Source of the DNA: Iamia sp035575815
GTDB lineage: Bacteria; Actinomycetota; Acidimicrobiia; Acidimicrobiales; Iamiaceae
Direction: 5' to 3'
DNA: 12,642 nt
Assembly: GCF_035575815.1 (NCBI RefSeq)
Contig: NZ_DATLXO010000186.1
Coordinates: 1-12,642 of the forward strand
Shown: positions 8,845 to 12,642 of the stretch, piece after piece
How the letters are laid out: each line of letters begins with the position of its first letter
Numbering within the stretch: position 1 is the stretch's first letter
Translations under genes and position numbers: made by a program
Notes under the pieces: generated by a model
Databases searched by the model: none
What the model saw: the letters and a program-made list of their open reading frames with translations, nothing else
Told to the model about the DNA's origin: nothing

Positions 8845-10611
8845 GTGGCCGATCCCCTCGCCGTCCTGACCACCCGCCTCGCCCCCGCCTTCGCCGCGGT
8901 GCGCGACGCGGCCTGCGCGGCGGTGGGCACCGATCCCGCGACCGTTCCCGCCCCGCCCACCGTGCGCCGGAGCGACCGGGCCGACTTCCAGGCCGACGGC
9001 GCCCTCGCCCTGGCCAAGCGGCTGGGCCGCAACCCCCGCGAGCTGGCGGCCGAGGTGGTCGCGGCCGCCGACCTGGACGACCTGGCCGGCGAGCTCGATG
9101 TCGCGGGTCCAGGGTTTGTGAACATCACCCTCACCGAGGACGCCGTCGTCGAGATGGCCCGCCGGGCGTGGGCCGACCCGCGGCTCGACCTGGCGGCCGC
9201 CACCGACGCCGGCACCGTGGTGGTCGACTACTCGGCCCCCAACGTGGCCAAGGAGATGCACGTCGGGCACCTGCGCTCGACGGTGATCGGCGACGCCCTG
9301 GTGCGGGTGCTGAGCCACCTCGGCCACCACGTGGTGCGGGAGAACCACGTGGGCGACTGGGGCACCCCGTTCGGCATGCTCATCGAGCACCTCGTCGACG
9401 TGGGCGAGGAGGAGGCCGTGGCCGAGCTCTCGGTCGGCGACCTCAATCGCTTCTACCAGGACGCCCGGGCCAGCTTCGACGCCCGCGACGAGATGAAGGA
9501 ACGGGCACGCAACCGGGTCGTCCTCCTTCAGTCCGGCGACGCCGAGACGCTGCGGCTGTGGACGATCCTGGTCGACCAGTCGATCGGGTACTTCCAGACC
9601 GTCTACGACCGCCTCGACGTGCTCCTCACCTCCGACGACATCGTGGGCGAGAGCGCCTACAACGACGCCCTGCCCGGCATCGTGGCCGACCTCGACGCGC
9701 AGGGCCTGCTGGTCCTCGACGGCGGGGCCCAGTGCGTGTTCCCCCCCGGGTTCACCGGACGCGACGGCGCGCCCCAGCCCATGATCGTGCGCAAGGGCGA
9801 CGGCGGGTACGGCTACGCCGCCACCGACCTGGCCACCATCCGCCACCGGGTCGACGAGACCCGGGCCGATCGCATCCTCTATGTCGTCGGCGCCCCCCAG
9901 CGCGACCACCTGCTGATGGTCTTCGCGGTGGCCCGCATGGCGGGCTGGCTGCCCGACGACGTGGTGGCCGAACACGTGCCCTTCGGCAACATGCTCGGCG
10001 CCGACCGCAAGATGTTCAAGACCCGCACGGGGACGTCGGTGCGTCTGGTCGACCTGCTCGATGACGCCGTCGACCGGGCCGCGGCCGCCATCACCGACCG
10101 CAACCCGGACCTGGTGGGCGACGAGGCCGACGCGGTGGCTCGCGCCGTGGGCATCGGGGCCATCAAGTACGCCGACCTCTCCAGCGACCGGGTGAAGGAC
10201 TACGTCCTCGACTTCGACCGGATGCTGGCGTTCGAGGGCAACACCGGGCCCTACCTGCAGTACGCCCACGCCCGCATCCGCTCGATCTTCCGGCGGGGCG
10301 AGGTCGACGTCTCTGACCTCGCAGGCGAGGCCCTGCGGATCGGCCAGCCCCAGGAGCGGGCCCTGGCCATGTCCCTCCTCGGCTTCGAGGGCGCGGTGCG
10401 CCAGACCGCAGAGTCGACCCAGCCCCACCGCCTGTGCGGCTACCTGTTCGACCTGGCCCAGACCTTCACCACCTTCTACGAGGCCTGCCCGGTGCTGAAG
10501 GCTGACGACCCCGCCGACCGGGCCAGCCGCCTGGTCCTGGCCGACCTCACCGCCCGCACCCTGGCCACCGGCCTCGACCTGCTCGGCATCCGCGCCCTGG
10601 ACCGCATGTAG
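8845..10611 (+). CDS. argS: Arginyl-tRNA synthetase
   Basis: A class-I synthetase that charges tRNA-Arg with arginine, in the cytoplasm. The 588-residue product has the N-terminal additive domain (RRSDRADFQADGALALAKRL), the HIGH-type motif HVGH at 139-142 within SAPNVAKEMHVGHLRST, KMFKT at 389-393 in place of KMSKS, YLQYAHARIRSI in the anticodon-binding part, and the usual family ending near LDRM. GTG 8845 is chosen because it begins the conserved N-terminus; an in-frame GTG at 8788 would add 19 Gly-rich residues. No Shine-Dalgarno is visible. It stands outside the arginine operon, about 2.2 kb downstream of argH. Confidence 0.96.
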   Translation: MADPLAVLTTRLAPAFAAVRDAACAAVGTDPATVPAPPTVRRSDRADFQADGALALAKRLGRNPRELAAEVVAAADLDDLAGELDVAGPGFVNITLTEDAVVEMARRAWADPRLDLAAATDAGTVVVDYSAPNVAKEMHVGHLRSTVIGDALVRVLSHLGHHVVRENHVGDWGTPFGMLIEHLVDVGEEEAVAELSVGDLNRFYQDARASFDARDEMKERARNRVVLLQSGDAETLRLWTILVDQSIGYFQTVYDRLDVLLTSDDIVGESAYNDALPGIVADLDAQGLLVLDGGAQCVFPPGFTGRDGAPQPMIVRKGDGGYGYAATDLATIRHRVDETRADRILYVVGAPQRDHLLMVFAVARMAGWLPDDVVAEHVPFGNMLGADRKMFKTRTGTSVRLVDLLDDAVDRAAAAITDRNPDLVGDEADAVARAVGIGAIKYADLSSDRVKDYVLDFDRMLAFEGNTGPYLQYAHARIRSIFRRGEVDVSDLAGEALRIGQPQERALAMSLLGFEGAVRQTAESTQPHRLCGYLFDLAQTFTTFYEACPVLKADDPADRASRLVLADLTARTLATGLDLLGIRALDRM

Positions 10612-10626
10612 GGCGGGCGGCCGCGG

Positions 10627-10765
10627 TCAGTCGCCGGGGACAGTTTCGGGGAGTCGGCCGGTGGAGGAGCCCGTCCCCCGGCGGTGCCGGCGCCCAGCAC
10701 CAGGCCCACCCCCGGCGACGAGGAGGGCGATGAGGCCCAGGCGCGGTCCGAGGCGCGGGCGGTGG
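10627..10765 (-). other. Possible remnant of a small membrane protein
   Basis: On the minus strand, one frame reads RLGLIALLVAGGGPGAG and ends TGRLPETVPGD before a TGA at 10629-10627, with mostly G/C third bases. The hydrophobic stretch could be a single transmembrane helix. No convincing start is visible, so this may be a fragment or a coincidence of high GC. Confidence 0.2.
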
Positions 10766-10775
10766 TGTCGGGCGG

Positions 10776-11047
10776 GTGGCCACGTTCGACAGCCGGGCCA
10801 GGGCGGGGACGGCCATCGGGCACGAGAGCCAACGTGGCCCTGGGCATCGACGTCGACGAGGTGTACCTGCTGCGCCAAGGCCGTCCGCCAGCCAGCTGTG
10901 GCACCCCGACAGCTGGCTGGCGATCGATCAGCGCCCCTCGCCGGGCCGGATCTTCGCGACCACGTCGGCCTCGACGCCACCGCCGAGGTCATCGAGGCCG
11001 ACCTCGCAGCCAGCTACGTCGAGACCCTCTGGCACCCCGGCACCTGA
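10776..11047 (+). pseudogene. Frame-shifted remnant of an unknown gene
   Basis: Protein-like pieces follow one another in three frames: VATFDSRARAG from GTG 10776; NVALGIDVDEVYLLRQGRP from 10831; QLWHPDSWLAIDQ from 10893; then GPDLRDHVGLDATAEVIEAD from 10943 and LAASYVETLWHPGT before a TGA at 11045-11047. Each piece has balanced composition and G/C third bases, whereas the continuous frames through the region are Arg/Pro-rich. Two or more frameshifts would be needed. The family is not recognised. Sequencing error is an alternative to true decay. The rest of the 523 bases between argS and the next gene shows no other intact gene. Confidence 0.4.
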
Positions 11048-11121
11048 CCGGGCGTGCCACCCGCCCGTCAGTGTGCGAGCGCGGCCGCTGGAGTCGCAGG
11101 GGTGCTGACCGCCAAGCAGGG

Positions 11122-11128
11122 AAGGAGG
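11122..11128 (+). promoter_or_regulatory. Strong Shine-Dalgarno that decides the start at 11135
   Basis: AAGGAGG ends six bases before ATG 11135. None of the arginine genes has a site this strong. It argues against the in-frame upstream start at 11054. Confidence 0.8.
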
Positions 11129-11134
11129 CTTCCG

Positions 11135-11512
11135 ATGCGCGTCTACTTCCACGGGACGGTCGAGCTCTCTGCCCGCGAGTTGCTCGACGGTGCACCGCTC
11201 GATCGAGACGTTGCTCGACAGCGGTCGGCGGGCTCAGAAGGAGGGTGCTTCTACCTGGCGACGGAACTCGATGACGCCATCTTCCTTGGCTCGCTGCACG
11301 ATGCCTCACTCGTCGTCATTCGCATCGACATCGATCAGGTCGCTCTCGCTCGCCTGCTGGACGAAGGCTGCCATCCCCAGCCGATCCCGTTGGCCGGCGC
11401 CCGGGTACCCTTTGCGGGGGAGGAGCTCGTCGTCGTGCCTTCGGCGTTCGGCACCTTCAACACCCTGCGAGAGACTGGGAGGATCGTGTTCGATGAACAG
11501 ACGATCGACTGA
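11135..11512 (+). CDS. Small protein with ADP-ribosyltransferase-like motifs
   Basis: The 125-residue product is not assigned to a family with certainty. It starts MRVYFHGT (His6), has GGCFYLATELDDAIFLGS at 36-53, and has PFAGEELVVVPSAFGTFN from 92. The order HGT, then G-x-F-Y-x-A-T with an acidic helix, then a strand with Glu resembles the H-Y-E layout of ADP-ribosyltransferase folds (PARP or DUF3990 type), where these residues hold NAD. This is motif-level similarity only. It overlaps the next gene by 20 bases, so the two are surely co-transcribed, and their third codon positions are less GC-rich than in the arginine genes, hinting at separate origin. A toxin role is speculation; a non-catalytic or RNA-modifying relative is equally possible. 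Confidence 0.6.
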   Translation: MRVYFHGTVELSARELLDGAPLDRDVARQRSAGSEGGCFYLATELDDAIFLGSLHDASLVVIRIDIDQVALARLLDEGCHPQPIPLAGARVPFAGEELVVVPSAFGTFNTLRETGRIVFDEQTID

Positions 11513-11930
11513 TCCGCTCGTGGTGCGCCATCCGAGGACGGTCATGCCGATCCTCGTCGAACGGATCCTCGGGCGAGCGGACTTCGACGGAGCGGCCGCC
11601 GGCAAGGCGATCGTCGATGAGGTGAGGATGTTGGGCGGCACGGCGCGCCTGACGCGGTGGCGGTCGGGATGGAAGGTGTCATCGACGACGGATTGGTTCC
11701 CCGACGTTGATCCGCTCTCGGTCTTCGATCGTCCCCGACCGCTCCGAGGGGACCTGCCCCACTCGTGCTACGCCGAGGTGCTGTTGATCCCTCACTGCTC
11801 GTTCGTCGCCACCGCGACGCCTGCGACCGTGCACATCTTGCAGCAGCAGGCCGGACGACCGTTCGAGGAGCGATCGGAGTCGGCTCGGACGGTGTGGTTC
11901 GAACCGCTCGCACCCGGCCAGGACCGCTAG
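11493..11930 (+). CDS. Hypothetical protein, partner of the ADP-ribosyltransferase-like gene
   Basis: The 145-residue product is not recognised. No signal peptide or membrane segment is visible. The N-terminal half is basic and probably helical (MPILVERILGRADFDGAAAG, then AIVDEVRMLGG); the middle holds WRSGWKVSSTTDWFPDVDP; the C-terminal half has EVLLIPHCSFVATATPATVH and a Gln run (ILQQQAG). ATG 11493 is preceded by GGGAGGA (11477-11483) at nine bases and overlaps the upstream gene by 20 bases in another frame. An in-frame upstream start at 11190 would lie deep inside that gene and is rejected. By position it may be the cognate partner of the upstream protein; there is no sequence evidence for an immunity or antitoxin function. 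Confidence 0.65.
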   Translation: MNRRSTDPLVVRHPRTVMPILVERILGRADFDGAAAGKAIVDEVRMLGGTARLTRWRSGWKVSSTTDWFPDVDPLSVFDRPRPLRGDLPHSCYAEVLLIPHCSFVATATPATVHILQQQAGRPFEERSESARTVWFEPLAPGQDR

Positions 11931-11974
11931 CGCAGTACCGACCTGGCCGGCGCGGTCCACCAGACGCGTCGAGT

Positions 11975-11980
11975 TAGCGT
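11975..11980 (+). promoter_or_regulatory. TANNNT -10 element of the hydrolase gene
   Basis: TAGCGT ends exactly seven positions before GTG 11987, the same geometry as at argB. It predicts transcription starting at the first base of the start codon. No clear -35 is visible. Confidence 0.45.
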
Positions 11981-11986
11981 CGGCTC

Positions 11987-12642
11987 GTGTCGGAGGAGCG
12001 GATCGAGGTCGACGGGATCCCCGCGAACCTGTACGCCGCCACGGACGCAGATGCCTTGCTGCTCCTCGGCCACGGCGGCGCCCACAGCAAGGACGGTCGG
12101 CGGTTCGTCGACCTGTCACGCCAGTACGCAGAGCAAACGGGGCTTGCGGTGGTGTGCATCGACGCCGTCGACCACGGCGAGCGGACGCCACCGAAGAGCA
12201 GTCCCGGCATCCCGCGAGAGTGGCACTCGAACGCCATTGACCCGATGGTGCACGACTGGCGAAGGACGGCCGAGGCGCTCTCGTCGATCGGTCCGGCCGT
12301 GGCCTACGTCGGCTTCTCGATGGGCGCGATCTTCGGTCTTCCGACCGTTGCCGCGATGCCGTCGATGAAGGCGGCCGTCTTCGTGGTGGGCGGGGTCCCG
12401 ACCGGTGGCGGCATCGACGACCCTCCCCTTCGGCCCCTGCTCCTCCGTGCTGCGTCCCAGCTCGAGCACGTGCCGGTCCTGATGCTGAACAAGACCGAGG
12501 ACGAGGTCTTCTCGACCGAGGGCACCCAGGCCGTGTTCGACGCGATCCCGGGGCGCCGCAAGCGGCTGGTGTTCTGTGAGGGTGATCACGACGACTGGCC
12601 CACGGAGCTGATCCGCGCATCGGTCACCTTCATCAACCAGCA
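11987..12642 (+). CDS. Alpha/beta hydrolase, dienelactone-hydrolase-like (3' end outside window)
   Basis: The frame is open from GTG 11987 to the window edge, giving 218 codons. GHGGAH at 28-33 fits the oxyanion-hole loop, GFSMG at 109-113 is the nucleophile elbow (Ser111), LNKTEDEVF at 167-175 carries the likely acid (Asp172), and GDHDDWP at 199-205 carries the likely catalytic His201. The spacing matches small dienelactone-hydrolase-type enzymes of about 230 residues, so only a few codons are probably missing. The substrate cannot be predicted. The start is fixed by the predicted leaderless promoter and by the N-terminal strand (ERIEVDGIPANLY) that fits the fold. The 56 bases before it hold only that promoter. 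Confidence 0.85.
   Translation, partial: MSEERIEVDGIPANLYAATDADALLLLGHGGAHSKDGRRFVDLSRQYAEQTGLAVVCIDAVDHGERTPPKSSPGIPREWHSNAIDPMVHDWRRTAEALSSIGPAVAYVGFSMGAIFGLPTVAAMPSMKAAVFVVGGVPTGGGIDDPPLRPLLLRAASQLEHVPVLMLNKTEDEVFSTEGTQAVFDAIPGRRKRLVFCEGDHDDWPTELIRASVTFINQ

Noticed and set aside
8383..10428. Minus-strand open frame of over 600 codons opposite argS
   Set aside because: It is a shadow of argS, which has full synthetase motifs; the minus-strand product has none.
11190..11492. Upstream start for the second gene of the 11135-11930 pair
   Set aside because: It would overlap most of the first gene in another frame and gives Arg/Ser-rich sequence; ATG 11493 has a good Shine-Dalgarno.
11890..11915. 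tRNA T-arm-like ggttcgaacc
   Set aside because: No flanking 5-bp stem, anticodon arm or acceptor stem; the sequence is in the C-terminal codons of the gene at 11493-11930.

Overview
The window is very GC-rich, with strong G/C preference at third codon positions. It carries a complete arginine-biosynthesis cluster with an ArgR repressor and leaderless-type promoters, which points to a high-GC actinobacterium. Acidimicrobiia is my best guess from gene content and repeat style, but it is an inference and no rRNA or other marker is present to test it.

Region 1 (1-6657) is an arginine operon read left to right: argB, argD, argF, argR, argG, argH. These cover acetylglutamate kinase, acetylornithine aminotransferase, ornithine carbamoyltransferase, the arginine repressor, argininosuccinate synthase and argininosuccinate lyase. 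argC and argJ, which commonly precede argB, are not present. Directly in front of argB lies a compact control region in which tandem ARG-box-like palindromes overlap a -35/-10 pair, and the predicted transcription start is the A of the argB ATG. The operon therefore probably represses itself through its own argR product.

The three longer gaps in the operon (argB-argD, argF-argR, argG-argH) are each spanned by tiny reading frames. The start of each overlaps the preceding stop codon and the stop of each overlaps the next gene's start codon. Two of these micro-ORFs are copies of one repeat family (encoding ERSERTRR...GGACG), and the third contains a perfect 39-nt palindrome. This chain of stop/start overlaps is the most unusual feature of the window.

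Region 2 (6658-8844) starts with a tandem, frame-shifted duplicate of the 3' end of argH. It continues with two minus-strand genes: a small four-helix membrane protein of unknown function, and an AbiEi-like/DUF559 nuclease-fold protein. Between these two genes lies a pair of 53-nt palindromic repeats.

Region 3 (8845-11134) holds argS (arginyl-tRNA synthetase) followed by about 520 bases without an intact gene; this stretch looks like decayed coding DNA in several frames.

Region 4 (11135-12642) holds a two-gene overlapping module with strong Shine-Dalgarno sites and weaker GC3 bias. Its first protein resembles a small ADP-ribosyltransferase fold and its partner is unknown. After it comes the first 218 codons of an alpha/beta hydrolase that runs off the window and has its own leaderless-type promoter.
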